From WLMZ01 sp037139095 (lineage in GTDB: Bacteria; Actinomycetota; Acidimicrobiia; Acidimicrobiales; Ilumatobacteraceae), in the NCBI GenBank assembly GCA_037139095.1, contig JBAXHD010000014.1, forward strand, positions 1 to 55,232: 55,232 bases of DNA, written 5' to 3'. The position numbers were made by a program, and so were the translations under genes. Under the pieces are notes generated by a model that did no database searches, was not told the origin of the DNA, and saw nothing but the letters and a program-made list of their open reading frames with translations. The first letter of the stretch is position 1. Every line of letters begins with the position of its first letter. This document shows, in pieces, positions 39,265-47,249 of the stretch.

Positions 39265-40038
39265 TTACAAAGCGATCTTCGATGGATCGGCTCTATCGAA
39301 CTGAACAACGATGAGCCGATCCAGCGCAAGCTTCGTGTAGAGCTCGCGCTGAGGTGATCCTTCGTCCATCAGTTCTTCGCTCCATGGCTCCCAAGCGGTG
39401 ACCAACAGCGGTGGCATTCCGGCTGGGCGCGCCGCCCGTGCGGCATCGATGATCTCTTCGAATCTCGGATGGTTCCAACGAATGTTGATGCCATCGGATT
39501 CGCGTGCGGCAAGCGTTGCTAATGCCACGCTGTTCACGCCCACAATCATTGGGGGAGTAGTTGGCGGAATCGGAAATCCGCTGACTCCATTGACTTCGCC
39601 AAGCTCCCACATCTCGTGGGCCATGTCGATGAAATCGTGTACTCGCTTGTGCCGCATTGCCATATTGGGATCGAGGGCGATGCCGACGGCGGCGTGCTCT
39701 GCGCCGAAGGCTGATGCTGGCGATGCCCCGGCGCCGATGCCCAACCAGAAGCGACCATCAGAGATGATTTGGGCAGTGGCTGCGGCGGCTGCCAGCACAG
39801 CGATTGGGCGGTTCCAAACATTGGCAACCAACGTTCCAATGCCGATTGTTGTCGTCGACGCGGCGAGTGCGCCAACGAGGGTGAAACACTCGAGCATCTG
39901 ATCGCCGTTCATCACTTGGCCCGCAAGGTGATCAAGAATCCACGCAACGCCATATCCGGCTTCTTGGGCTGCGAGCACTGCGTCGCGCAGTTCGGGCCAA
40001 GGAGTGGTGGCTGAGTTGAACTGAATATCAAGAATCAC
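39265..40038 (-). CDS. LLM-class (probably F420-dependent) oxidoreductase
   Basis: A 257-aa luciferase-like TIM-barrel enzyme. Seen: an early DIQFNSATTPWPELRDAV segment, GYGVAWILDHL, TTTIGIGTLV, RFWLGIGAGASP and the IVGVNSVALATLAARESDG segment. The family uses F420 or FMN; F420 is likely in an actinobacterium but not shown. GTG at 40038 gives a natural N-terminus; the frame upstream overlaps purK in another frame. It follows purK by 46 bases. Confidence 0.85.
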   Translation of the reverse strand: MILDIQFNSATTPWPELRDAVLAAQEAGYGVAWILDHLAGQVMNGDQMLECFTLVGALAASTTTIGIGTLVANVWNRPIAVLAAAAATAQIISDGRFWLGIGAGASPASAFGAEHAAVGIALDPNMAMRHKRVHDFIDMAHEMWELGEVNGVSGFPIPPTTPPMIVGVNSVALATLAARESDGINIRWNHPRFEEIIDAARAARPAGMPPLLVTAWEPWSEELMDEGSPQRELYTKLALDRLIVVQFDRADPSKIAL

Positions 40039-40084
40039 GTTGGCGAGTTTGCCATGTCGGCGACCAACACGAGACGTTGATTCA

Positions 40085-41257
40085 TCAGGTCTCGATTGCG
40101 CTGCGTGCGGCAGACACAACACGAAGCGCTTCATCGTGGGTGGAGCCCAAGGCGGTGATGTGACCCATTTTGCGCCCGGGTCGGGCTTCGCTCTTGCCGT
40201 AGAGATGCAAGGTGGCGCCACGTTGCAGAGCCTCGAGCGAGTGGGGTGGCGCAGCCGAAGTGAGCGCTTCGTCTGCCCATAGGTGGCCGAGCAAATTTGC
40301 CATAGCGCCAGGGGAGTGAGGCGTGACATTTCCGAGCGGAAGATCGCATACAGCGCGAATGGCCTGGGCAAATTGCGATGTAGGCGAGGCCTCGATGGTG
40401 ACGTGACCAGAGTTGTGCGGCCGGGGTGCAATTTCGTTGACCACGATTCGAGATGGCTGCGCCTCGGTAGCCCGAGTGACGAACATCTCGATGGTTAGAA
40501 GTCCGATTGCGTTGATCTCGCGCGAGATCTCGAGCGCCGTGTTCACGGCTGACTCGGCGATGAGTGGGTCGATACGTGCGGGCCACAACGTGATGTCCAG
40601 AATGCCATTTCGGTGCTGGTTTTCGAACGGCGCAAACGCACGCTGCTCGCCGCTCGGGGTGCGCGCAACGATGACTGAAATCTCCATCGAGAAATCAACC
40701 AGTGACTCGATGACACACCGGCTACGCCCCATCTGTTGCCACGCCTCGCGTGCTTCGGCGATGTCGGCGACGCGTGCCTGACCTTTGCCGTCGTAGCCCA
40801 ACGTTGATGTCTTCATGATCGCTGGAAACCGTTCGGCGACCGCGTCGGAGGTGAAATCGGCGTCGGTCTCGATGGCAGCCCAGGGAGCTGTCTCTACGCC
40901 AATGTTGTTGAGGAAGGTCTTTTCGAAAATACGGTCGCGAGCGATCTCGAGCACGTGACGACCGGGTCGAACCGGCACAAGCGCTTCGAGTGCTTCGAGC
41001 GCTTCGCTCGGCACGCTTTCGAACTCGAGAGTGACAACGTCGACTGCGCCGGCCAACAGGGCGAGACCATCGTTGTCGTCGAATGCCGACACGATGACGT
41101 GATCACACACGGCCGCTGCGGGACACTGTGGATCAGGGTCGAGCACAACCACGTGATAGCCCATCGGTTGTGCTGCAAGTGCGAGCATCCGAGCAAGTTG
41201 ACCACCGCCAAGAATGCCAATCGTGGCGCCAGGAAGGATCGGCTCAGGCATCGACAT
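40085..41257 (-). CDS. purK: 5-(carboxyamino)imidazole ribonucleotide synthase
   Basis: PurK carboxylates AIR to N5-CAIR using ATP and bicarbonate in purine synthesis. The 390-aa protein has ATP-grasp form: GILGGGQLARMLALAA near the N-terminus, KTSTLGYDGKGQ as the nucleotide loop, and VNEIAPRPHNSGH. It is downstream of purE by nine bases, so the next enzyme is made together. A second ATG at 41251 is also possible. Confidence 0.96.
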   Translation of the reverse strand: MSMPEPILPGATIGILGGGQLARMLALAAQPMGYHVVVLDPDPQCPAAAVCDHVIVSAFDDNDGLALLAGAVDVVTLEFESVPSEALEALEALVPVRPGRHVLEIARDRIFEKTFLNNIGVETAPWAAIETDADFTSDAVAERFPAIMKTSTLGYDGKGQARVADIAEAREAWQQMGRSRCVIESLVDFSMEISVIVARTPSGEQRAFAPFENQHRNGILDITLWPARIDPLIAESAVNTALEISREINAIGLLTIEMFVTRATEAQPSRIVVNEIAPRPHNSGHVTIEASPTSQFAQAIRAVCDLPLGNVTPHSPGAMANLLGHLWADEALTSAAPPHSLEALQRGATLHLYGKSEARPGRKMGHITALGSTHDEALRVVSAARSAIET

Positions 41258-41266
41258 GGCGCAGCA

Positions 41267-41773
41267 TCACGGCGCGCCCTCGATCCACGAGTCTTCAAGA
41301 ACCGTGGCTGTCTGCGAATCGCGAAATGCCTGAAGCCGCTCGCGCAGATCGGGTAGTGATTGAGCAATGATGCTTGCGGCAAGCAATGCAGCGTTGATGG
41401 CTCCGGCTTTGCCGATGGCGAGGGTGCCCACGGGTATGCCTGCGGGCATTTGCACGATGGAGAGTAACGAGTCGACGCCCGACAACATTTTCGACTGCAC
41501 GGGCACTCCGAGCACCGGGATGGTGGTCTTCGCGGCACACATTCCGGGCAGATGTGCCGCCCCTCCGGCGCCAGCGATGATGACCTGAAGGCCTCGGGCC
41601 TCGGCAGTTGATGCGTATTCGAAGAGCAGGTCGGGCGTGCGATGGGCGCTGACAACTCGCGCCTCGAAGGCGATGTCGAGCGAGCGCAAGGTATCGAGCG
41701 AGTGTTGCATCGTTTCGAGATCAGATCGAGACCCCATGATGATTCCAACCAATGGTGCCGTCGATGCAGACAT
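41267..41773 (-). CDS. purE: N5-carboxyaminoimidazole ribonucleotide mutase
   Basis: PurE converts N5-CAIR to CAIR, next after PurK. The 168-aa protein has MGSRSDLETM, SAHRTPD and the GAGGAAHLPGM substrate loop, typical of class I PurE. The start at 41773 is chosen because TACACT lies seven bases upstream and MSASTAPLVG matches the family; the frame is open further to 41974. It forms an operon with purK. Confidence 0.96.
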   Translation of the reverse strand: MSASTAPLVGIIMGSRSDLETMQHSLDTLRSLDIAFEARVVSAHRTPDLLFEYASTAEARGLQVIIAGAGGAAHLPGMCAAKTTIPVLGVPVQSKMLSGVDSLLSIVQMPAGIPVGTLAIGKAGAINAALLAASIIAQSLPDLRERLQAFRDSQTATVLEDSWIEGAP

Positions 41774-41780
41774 GGCGCCG

Positions 41781-41786
41781 AGTGTA
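41781..41786 (-). promoter_or_regulatory. -10 box TACACT (minus strand) before purE
   Basis: TACACT on the minus strand lies seven bases before the purE ATG, a near-leaderless arrangement. On the plus strand a TAGTGT (41826-41831) lies 25 bases before the serine hydrolase ATG. Confidence 0.45.
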
Positions 41787-41856
41787 GACGACTCGGTCGG
41801 TGAGGCTGTGGCTGCGTCGGCCGCGTAGTGTGCGAGCAAAGCCAAGGGGGAGTCGC

Positions 41857-42963
41857 ATGGGTATTGACCAAGTTGAAGTTCAAAAGTTGCTCGATCGGGC
41901 CGAGCGCGAGGTCGACGAAGGCTTGTTGCCGGCGTCGCAAGTGGCCTTGGCCTATCAGGGCGAGCTCGTCGCATTCGAAACGTTTGGTGACGCTACGAAC
42001 GACACTCGCTTCGTGGTGTACTCGGCCACCAAGACCTTCGTTGCTGGGGCGATCTGGGCACTCATCGGCGACGGTCTCGTCGATCCCATGCGATTGGTCA
42101 CCGACTACATTCCCGAGTTCGGAACCAACGGCAAAGAGATCATCACTCTCGAGCAAGTGATGCTGCACACGTCGGGCTTTCCGTCGGCCCCGTTGTCGGC
42201 TCCCGCAGGCGACACCAGCGCAGGGCGCACCGAAGCATTCGCCAAGTGGCGGCTCAACTGGCAGCCCGGCACGCGTTTCGAATATCACCCATCGTCGGCG
42301 CACTGGGTGCTGGCCGAGATCATTGAGCGCGTCACTGGCACCGACTATCGCACCGTGGTGCAAGACCGCGTCACCAACCCCGCAGGCTTGCCGCGCGTGC
42401 TCGGCGATGTGCCGCACGTTGCAGCCGAACTGATCGTGGTGGGCGAACCGGCCTCACCCGACGAACTCGAAGCAGCGTTCGGCGTACGAGAGTTGCCCGT
42501 TACCGAGGTGACCGACGACGCGCTCATGGGCTTTAACAAGCCCGAGGTGCAGCGGGTCGGCATCCCCGGCGGAGGTGGAGTTATGCGCGCCGCCGACCTG
42601 GCGTTGTACTACCAAGCCGTGCTGCACAACCCCGCAGGCATGTGGAACGCCGATGTGCTCCACGATGTGAAGACTCATGTGCGTAATCGTCTGCCCGATG
42701 CCATGACTGGAGTCAACGCGAACCGCACGTTGGGTTTGGTGCAAGCCGGCGACGACGGCAAGAGCAACTACCGCGGTATGGGTCGCACCGTGTCGGCGCT
42801 CACGATTGGCCATAACGGAGCCAAGGGTCAGATCGCTTGGGGCGACCCAGTGTCGGGGCTCAGCCTTGGGTACTGCACCAATGGTCTCGACCAGAACGTG
42901 CTGCGCGAGTCGCGCCGCACCACCTCAATAGGCAGCCTTGCTGGGGTCTGCGCTTCAAACTAG
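41857..42963 (+). CDS. Serine hydrolase of the beta-lactamase (class C/PBP) family
   Basis: The 368-aa protein has the nucleophile motif S56-A-T-K59 (VYSATKTF) and a YHPSSAH segment near 144 that takes the Tyr-x-Asn place. No signal peptide is evident, so it is likely a cytoplasmic esterase or amidase rather than an antibiotic resistance enzyme. A strong ribosome site AAGGGGGAG ends four bases before the ATG. The gene is divergent from purE. Confidence 0.85.
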   Translation: MGIDQVEVQKLLDRAEREVDEGLLPASQVALAYQGELVAFETFGDATNDTRFVVYSATKTFVAGAIWALIGDGLVDPMRLVTDYIPEFGTNGKEIITLEQVMLHTSGFPSAPLSAPAGDTSAGRTEAFAKWRLNWQPGTRFEYHPSSAHWVLAEIIERVTGTDYRTVVQDRVTNPAGLPRVLGDVPHVAAELIVVGEPASPDELEAAFGVRELPVTEVTDDALMGFNKPEVQRVGIPGGGGVMRAADLALYYQAVLHNPAGMWNADVLHDVKTHVRNRLPDAMTGVNANRTLGLVQAGDDGKSNYRGMGRTVSALTIGHNGAKGQIAWGDPVSGLSLGYCTNGLDQNVLRESRRTTSIGSLAGVCASN

Positions 42964-42978
42964 GCGCGTGGCGTGCGG

Positions 42979-43584
42979 TCAGAGCCGCATGCCCATCAGC
43001 AATCCGTGCCCGCCAAACTCGGCAAGCGTGGTGAAGCCAAGGTGCTTGTAGAACGCCACCGCACGCGCATTCGCAGGGCTCACGCCAAGGTGAACGCCGG
43101 GGGAGCCGAGGCTGCGTAACTCGTTGAGCAGCGTGGCCATCATCGCTGCGCCGAGGCCTTGGCCTTGCGCTCGCGGAAGCAAGTCGATGTGTAGATGCGA
43201 TGGGTGCTCGCCGATGTGCTCATGTGGAGTCAGCACGGGTTTGTGCATTGATCGGTGGATCATTTGGTCGCGTGTCCGCAACTCACGAGGTATACCCACT
43301 GGGTTCGGGTAGCGATCGCGTAGCGCAGGCCACCATTCGCGCTCGCAGCGTTGCTCAAAATCGATGGTGTCGAGCGCGCCGATCACGTAACCCGCCACGC
43401 CTTCATTGTCGGCAACCACAAACGCCAAGCGAGGCTCTACGGCGAGATACGCACCGGCCCACATGTGGCCGGGTAGATCGTGGTCCTCGAAGAGATGGCG
43501 CCCGTCGTTTCCGAAGTCGGCAGTTCGTACGCAAATGTCGTAGAGAGCGTCCCTGTCGGTAACGCGGGCGAGTCGAATCTGCAT
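42979..43584 (-). CDS. GNAT-family N-acetyltransferase
   Basis: A 202-aa GNAT protein. The CoA-binding loop is LLPRAQGQGLGAAMM (Q-x2-G-x-G/A pattern), followed by GVSPANARAVAFYKHLGF. The N-terminal MQIRLARVTDRDALYDIC is typical. The acceptor is unknown. The start at 43584 is supported by TAATCT seven bases upstream; the longer frame overlaps the divergent gene. Confidence 0.85.
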   Translation of the reverse strand: MQIRLARVTDRDALYDICVRTADFGNDGRHLFEDHDLPGHMWAGAYLAVEPRLAFVVADNEGVAGYVIGALDTIDFEQRCEREWWPALRDRYPNPVGIPRELRTRDQMIHRSMHKPVLTPHEHIGEHPSHLHIDLLPRAQGQGLGAAMMATLLNELRSLGSPGVHLGVSPANARAVAFYKHLGFTTLAEFGGHGLLMGMRL

Positions 43585-43591
43585 TGCTGGC

Positions 43592-43597
43592 AGATTA
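43592..43597 (-). promoter_or_regulatory. -10 box TAATCT (minus strand) before the GNAT gene
   Basis: TAATCT on the minus strand lies seven bases before the ATG at 43584. Confidence 0.42.
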
Positions 43598-43671
43598 GTG
43601 AAGAGTCGAATGTTGCGGCGCGACCAGACCTGCCAAGATTGCAGGCTGTCGATTCGAGGGAGGTACGTCAC

Positions 43672-44481
43672 GTGTTGTTGTCCTGGCAGACCGCATTCAA
43701 GATGGCTGCCGTCCTTATCGCTCTTGCACTTGCTGTATCGGCTGGCCGGGTACGCCACCGCTGGGCGCCTGCGTTCGTCGCCACCACCAAGGAACTCTCG
43801 CTGGTGCTTGCCCTGTACGCGCTGTGGCAATACGCGCACGACCTAGCGGTCAACAAAACCGCTGGGGCGATGGAGCATGCCATGTGGCTTTGGAACCTTG
43901 AGCGCTCGATGCATTTACCGAGCGAACTGAGCCTGCAGCGGGCGCTTATCGATCACAAACTCATCATGCAGTTTCTCAATGTGTACTACGGCGGGGTACA
44001 CGTGCCAGCCGTCGGTATCTTGTTGATCTGGCTGTTCTTCCGTCACCGCGAGCGGTATTCGCGGGTGCGGACCAGCCTCGCGTTGATGATCGCCGGATGT
44101 CTCACCATTCAGATGATCCCAATGGCGCCTCCGCGTTTTCTCACCGATCTCGGATTCGTCGACGCGGGTTTACGGTATGGGCTGTCGGTCTACGGCAGGG
44201 GAGGCAGTGGTATGTCGAATCAACTTGCAGCGATGCCTTCACAGCACGTGGGCTGGGCTCTCGTTGTCGGTTTTGCGGCCGTAACGATTAGCACGAGCAA
44301 GTGGCGCTGGCTCGTGCTGCTGCACCCGGCGCTTACCATCTTGGCGGTTACGGCAACTGCGAATCATTGGTGGCTTGATGGGGTAGTGGCGGGTTTGGTG
44401 TTGGCCGTGGCTTACGGCGCGCAGCGCGGGGTAGAGGCACTACGCACCCGTGTCCGTCCGCCAGTCGCGGTGCTGCAGTGA
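43672..44481 (+). CDS. PAP2-superfamily membrane phosphatase/phosphotransferase
   Basis: A 269-aa protein with about six transmembrane helices. The PAP2 signature is present as AAMPSQHVGWAL and ANHWWLDGVVAG, with an earlier MAPPRFLTDLGF segment. This form resembles the inositol-phosphotransferase-like PAP2_3 group, which moves phospho-head groups between lipids. GTG 43672 follows GGGAGG by nine bases; the frame extends to 43480 but would overlap the divergent GNAT gene. The next membrane gene starts within its stop (GTGA overlap), so they work as a pair. Confidence 0.82.
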   Translation: MLLSWQTAFKMAAVLIALALAVSAGRVRHRWAPAFVATTKELSLVLALYALWQYAHDLAVNKTAGAMEHAMWLWNLERSMHLPSELSLQRALIDHKLIMQFLNVYYGGVHVPAVGILLIWLFFRHRERYSRVRTSLALMIAGCLTIQMIPMAPPRFLTDLGFVDAGLRYGLSVYGRGGSGMSNQLAAMPSQHVGWALVVGFAAVTISTSKWRWLVLLHPALTILAVTATANHWWLDGVVAGLVLAVAYGAQRGVEALRTRVRPPVAVLQ

Positions 44482-45962
44482 GTGTTGTCGACACCGAGTT
44501 GACGCCCGTAGAACCTGCGATCAACCACTCGCTCACTCGCCGCGCCCTGTGGCTCCTTGGCGCCACTGTCTTCGTCGCCACATGCTTTCTCTCCCAGCCC
44601 GTTACCGGATGGAACTCGAACTCGCGTCTCGACCTGGTGTTTGCCGTGGTCGATCACAGTCGCCTCACCATCGACGAGTATCAAGCAACCAAGCCGTTCG
44701 ACACAGGCGATAAGGCGCTCTTCAAGGGTCACTATTACAGCGACAAGACCATCGGTGTGTCGGTGGTAGCGCTTCCTATGTATGCAGCCATTCGCGGCGT
44801 CTCCAAGGTGTTAGATGTGCATCCGAGCTTTCAGTTGGTGCAGTACCTGCTCACCCGGTGGGCAGTATCGCTGCCGGCGGCGGTAGCGGCGATGTTGCTG
44901 GCGAGCCTGCTGGTCAGGCTGGGGGCAATACCGAGGCGCGCAATTCTGGTTACTGCTGGCGTGTTCTTTGGCAGCATGCTCTTTGGCTACTCCACCGTTT
45001 TCTTCCCCTACCTCAACGGCGTCGCTGCGTGTCTCGGAGCGCTGACCATCGTGTTGTCGCCTCCGCTCACCCTAAAACGCGCTGCATGGGTTGGGCTGCT
45101 GCTCGGTAGTGCGCTGATCTTCGACCTCACGTTCGTGATCGCGGTCGCCGTAATCGGGGTGCTCTTGCTTCGGGCGCTACGAGGCTCGGGTGTGGGTAGG
45201 GCAGCGGCGCTACTGGCTACTTCCGCCACGGCCGCTGCGTTGCCAGTTGCTGGCTTCACGATCTACAGCATGGTGATCTTCGGCAAGCCAACTATTCCGT
45301 ATCAGTACGAAGCTTCTACGTTCTTCCGAGACAATATGTCTCGGGGAGTCATGGGTGTCACGACACCCAAACTCGACGTGATGTGGTTCCTGTCGTTCCA
45401 CGCCTATCGCGGCATTCTGTTTTGGTCACCATGGTTGCTTCCACTCATCGCGTGCTGCATCTGGCTGATCAAAAATGACAAGCGAATGCGGCCCATTGCG
45501 ATCGCCTCGATTGCCACCTTTGTCGGCTACTTCATCTTTAACTCGGCGTATTACGAATGGTGGGGTGGTGCCACGATGGGTCCTCGCTTGATGATCCCGA
45601 TGTTCGCAGTGGTGCCCCTTGGTCTGGTGGCCGTGTGTCGCTCCGACTGCCCGCGTTGGCTGCGGTATTGGGTCACTGCAGCCTTGGCCCTCGCCGTAGC
45701 GTTGTGCTTGCCAGTGGCAATGATCGATCCGCAAACAAAACAGGGCAACCAGCGCGGCCTGCTGATGGGCATTCGCGAGGGAGTGCACTTGCGCGTCGTG
45801 CAAATCGAAGTGCTCAAAGACTTTTACCGATTGTTCTGGCTCAATATCAAGCCGGTGGCCGGCATCCCGATCGTGTTCAGTTTCATCGCGTGCATGGTGG
45901 TGATCGCCGGGGGAACAGGGTTCGCGTACTACACGGCCCGTCGAGTCGAAGTGGCTTCGTAG
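44478..45962 (+). CDS. Polytopic membrane protein, GT-C glycosyltransferase-like
   Basis: A 494-aa protein with ten or more hydrophobic helices. The first extracytoplasmic loop (about 45-95) has NSNSRLDLVFAVVDH and GHYYSDKTIG, with Asp residues placed like the catalytic acidic loop of GT-C enzymes that use polyprenyl-phosphate sugars. No exact family is recognised. The GTG start overlaps the PAP2 stop by four bases. It could add sugars to a wall or lipid glycan with its PAP2 partner recycling or transferring the lipid phosphate; this is inference. Confidence 0.65.
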   Translation: MSVVDTELTPVEPAINHSLTRRALWLLGATVFVATCFLSQPVTGWNSNSRLDLVFAVVDHSRLTIDEYQATKPFDTGDKALFKGHYYSDKTIGVSVVALPMYAAIRGVSKVLDVHPSFQLVQYLLTRWAVSLPAAVAAMLLASLLVRLGAIPRRAILVTAGVFFGSMLFGYSTVFFPYLNGVAACLGALTIVLSPPLTLKRAAWVGLLLGSALIFDLTFVIAVAVIGVLLLRALRGSGVGRAAALLATSATAAALPVAGFTIYSMVIFGKPTIPYQYEASTFFRDNMSRGVMGVTTPKLDVMWFLSFHAYRGILFWSPWLLPLIACCIWLIKNDKRMRPIAIASIATFVGYFIFNSAYYEWWGGATMGPRLMIPMFAVVPLGLVAVCRSDCPRWLRYWVTAALALAVALCLPVAMIDPQTKQGNQRGLLMGIREGVHLRVVQIEVLKDFYRLFWLNIKPVAGIPIVFSFIACMVVIAGGTGFAYYTARRVEVAS

Positions 45963-46366
45963 GCAACGATTGGCGCCGTCGAGCTGCTGCTCATGTGGCG
46001 GCCGGTGGTCACCGGTGAGAGTGGTTGTGGCGCAGGCTTGGTCGAAGTCGGCGCTTGTTGACATAACGATGATTATGGGCGTTGTGTTAGAAGTGGCGAC
46101 AAGGTGCTGGTGAGGCGACGTTCGGTGTGCGGCGCCGTGCTGACCTGTTGAGGTTCTTCTGGCGATGACGTCGGCTTCGGTGCTGCGCCGGTCTGAATCG
46201 AGACGTCGGCCAGTACGCCGGCTCGTTCAGCCTTGCTGAATGGTGCACGCTCAAAGCCGTCGTCATGGCATGTCGGCGTGCGAGGTGCAATCTCTCGCCC
46301 GCTTCCGGGTGACTCCTCGTAGTTTCGTCATCCTGACGAAACTCTACCGATAGAGCGAGTGCGCAC
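45963..46366. other. 404-bp region with a palindrome and a possible gene remnant
   Basis: No confident gene. A TTGACA at 46058-46063 has no good -10 at the right distance. CATAA/TTATG arms at 46062-46077 form a small inverted repeat. A 10-bp palindrome lies at 46321-46343, containing an ATG on the minus strand followed by a short frame of 22 codons that starts MTK and has a Cys at codon 15, as the gene at 46853-47209 does; this may be a decayed copy of that gene's start. Confidence 0.4.
46321..46343. repeat. Perfect 10-bp palindrome, copy 1
   Basis: AGTTTCGTCA-TCC-TGACGAAACT. A second, slightly diverged copy overlaps the start codon of the gene at 46853-47209. On the minus strand this copy also contains ATGACGAAAC at the same place as the GTGACGAAAC of the second copy. 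Confidence 0.6.
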
Positions 46367-46762
46367 TCAGCCGTTGTGCCCGACCATGTTGTCGACTGCC
46401 TTGAAATACTTGCGGGCGTAGTCCAACAACTGTCCCTCTGATGGGTGGTTGATGGTTTCTACCGCAACCACTCGCCGCGCCAGCGCCGCCTCGTGCTTGA
46501 TCAGGTGTCTGTGGAACGCCAGCTTGGCCGTACTTGGTCCGGCAATCAGAATGTCGTGAGCGTCTTTGATCACAACGACGATCTGTCGGAAGTACTCGGG
46601 ATCTTCAGGGGTTCGCCCCGATCCGATGGTGTTCACCTTGTGGTGCAGCTTGCGGTCTTCGCTGTCGTGGTGCACATGAAGGACGTGTTGAGCATCGAAT
46701 GAGAAATCGATGATGGTCGCGTCCTGATGGTCGAGCCAGACGACCGTGTGGCGCAGAGTCAT
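46367..46762 (-). CDS. Small eRF1-domain-3-like protein ('translational machinery' family)
   Basis: A 131-aa protein. HTVVWLDHQDATIIDF at the start and the central IVVVIKDAHDILIAGPSTAKLAFHRHL segment match a small bacterial family that resembles the third domain of archaeal/eukaryal release factor 1 or host-attachment-like proteins. Function in bacteria is not established; stress-linked roles have been suggested for related proteins. The start has no good ribosome site. It lies between the two palindrome copies. Confidence 0.6.
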   Translation of the reverse strand: MTLRHTVVWLDHQDATIIDFSFDAQHVLHVHHDSEDRKLHHKVNTIGSGRTPEDPEYFRQIVVVIKDAHDILIAGPSTAKLAFHRHLIKHEAALARRVVAVETINHPSEGQLLDYARKYFKAVDNMVGHNG

Positions 46763-46852
46763 GTTGTGAACTCACTTTCGAAACCAGCGTGGCGATGTGT
46801 ACCGCCTACCAGCAGGGTACGAAAGCTCATGCGGTGTCGATAGGGGCTTTGG

Positions 46853-47209
46853 TCACCGAGAAAGAGTGCGCAATGGCCTTGCTGCGTCGAGCAGCCAGAT
46901 GAGCATGTCTCGTAGCTCCGCCTTGGTTGGGTTGGTTGATGCGGCAAGGTCGCGCTCGGTGTCGTCGACGGCGTAGGCAAGCACATGAGCGGCGTCGCGC
47001 AACTCGTCGATTTGCGTGCGCGCTACCACGAGCTCGTTGTCGCCCAGGCGTAGCTCGGTCGACCGTGTGCGTGATTCGTAGTCCTGTTGGCGGCAGCTCT
47101 GACGGCAATACACGCGTGGTCGGCCGGTGGTTGCGGGAGCAGGTAGCGGCCGACGGCACCACAGGCATCGCCTCTCCCCTGCGGATGATTCGCTGGTTCG
47201 TTTCGTCAC
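46853..47209 (-). CDS. Small Cys-rich putative zinc protein
   Basis: A 118-aa protein. The N-terminal part has CLWC and, 18 residues later, CRQSC, spaced like a four-Cys zinc knuckle, in a CRRPLP...YCRQSCRQQDYESR layout seen in many actinobacterial hypothetical proteins. The C-terminal ~70 residues are helical. It is probably a nucleic-acid or protein-binding factor, but no function is known. The GTG start (47209) lies inside a palindrome, so binding there would block transcription or initiation. Confidence 0.65.
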   Translation of the reverse strand: MTKRTSESSAGERRCLWCRRPLPAPATTGRPRVYCRQSCRQQDYESRTRSTELRLGDNELVVARTQIDELRDAAHVLAYAVDDTERDLAASTNPTKAELRDMLIWLLDAARPLRTLSR

Positions 47210-47220
47210 CCTGACAAAAC
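47200..47220. repeat. Palindrome copy 2, over the start codon of the Cys-rich gene
   Basis: GTTTCGTCA-CCC-TGACAAAAC, differing from a perfect repeat at one position. It straddles the GTG start of the minus-strand gene. Confidence 0.5.
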
Positions 47221-47249
47221 TACTGGATCAACTATGGATCTCCGGCGGA

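Noticed and set aside
40894..42417. A 507-codon minus-strand frame over purK, purE and the serine hydrolase
   Set aside because: It crosses three clear genes and has no recognisable protein segment.
41857..42963. Antibiotic resistance beta-lactamase
   Set aside because: It has the SxxK motif but no signal peptide, and fits the broad cytoplasmic serine-hydrolase group.
46058..46090. Promoter with TTGACA at 46058
   Set aside because: No -10 box lies 16-18 bases downstream; the nearest candidate, TGTTAG, is 21 bases away, and no gene follows on the plus strand.
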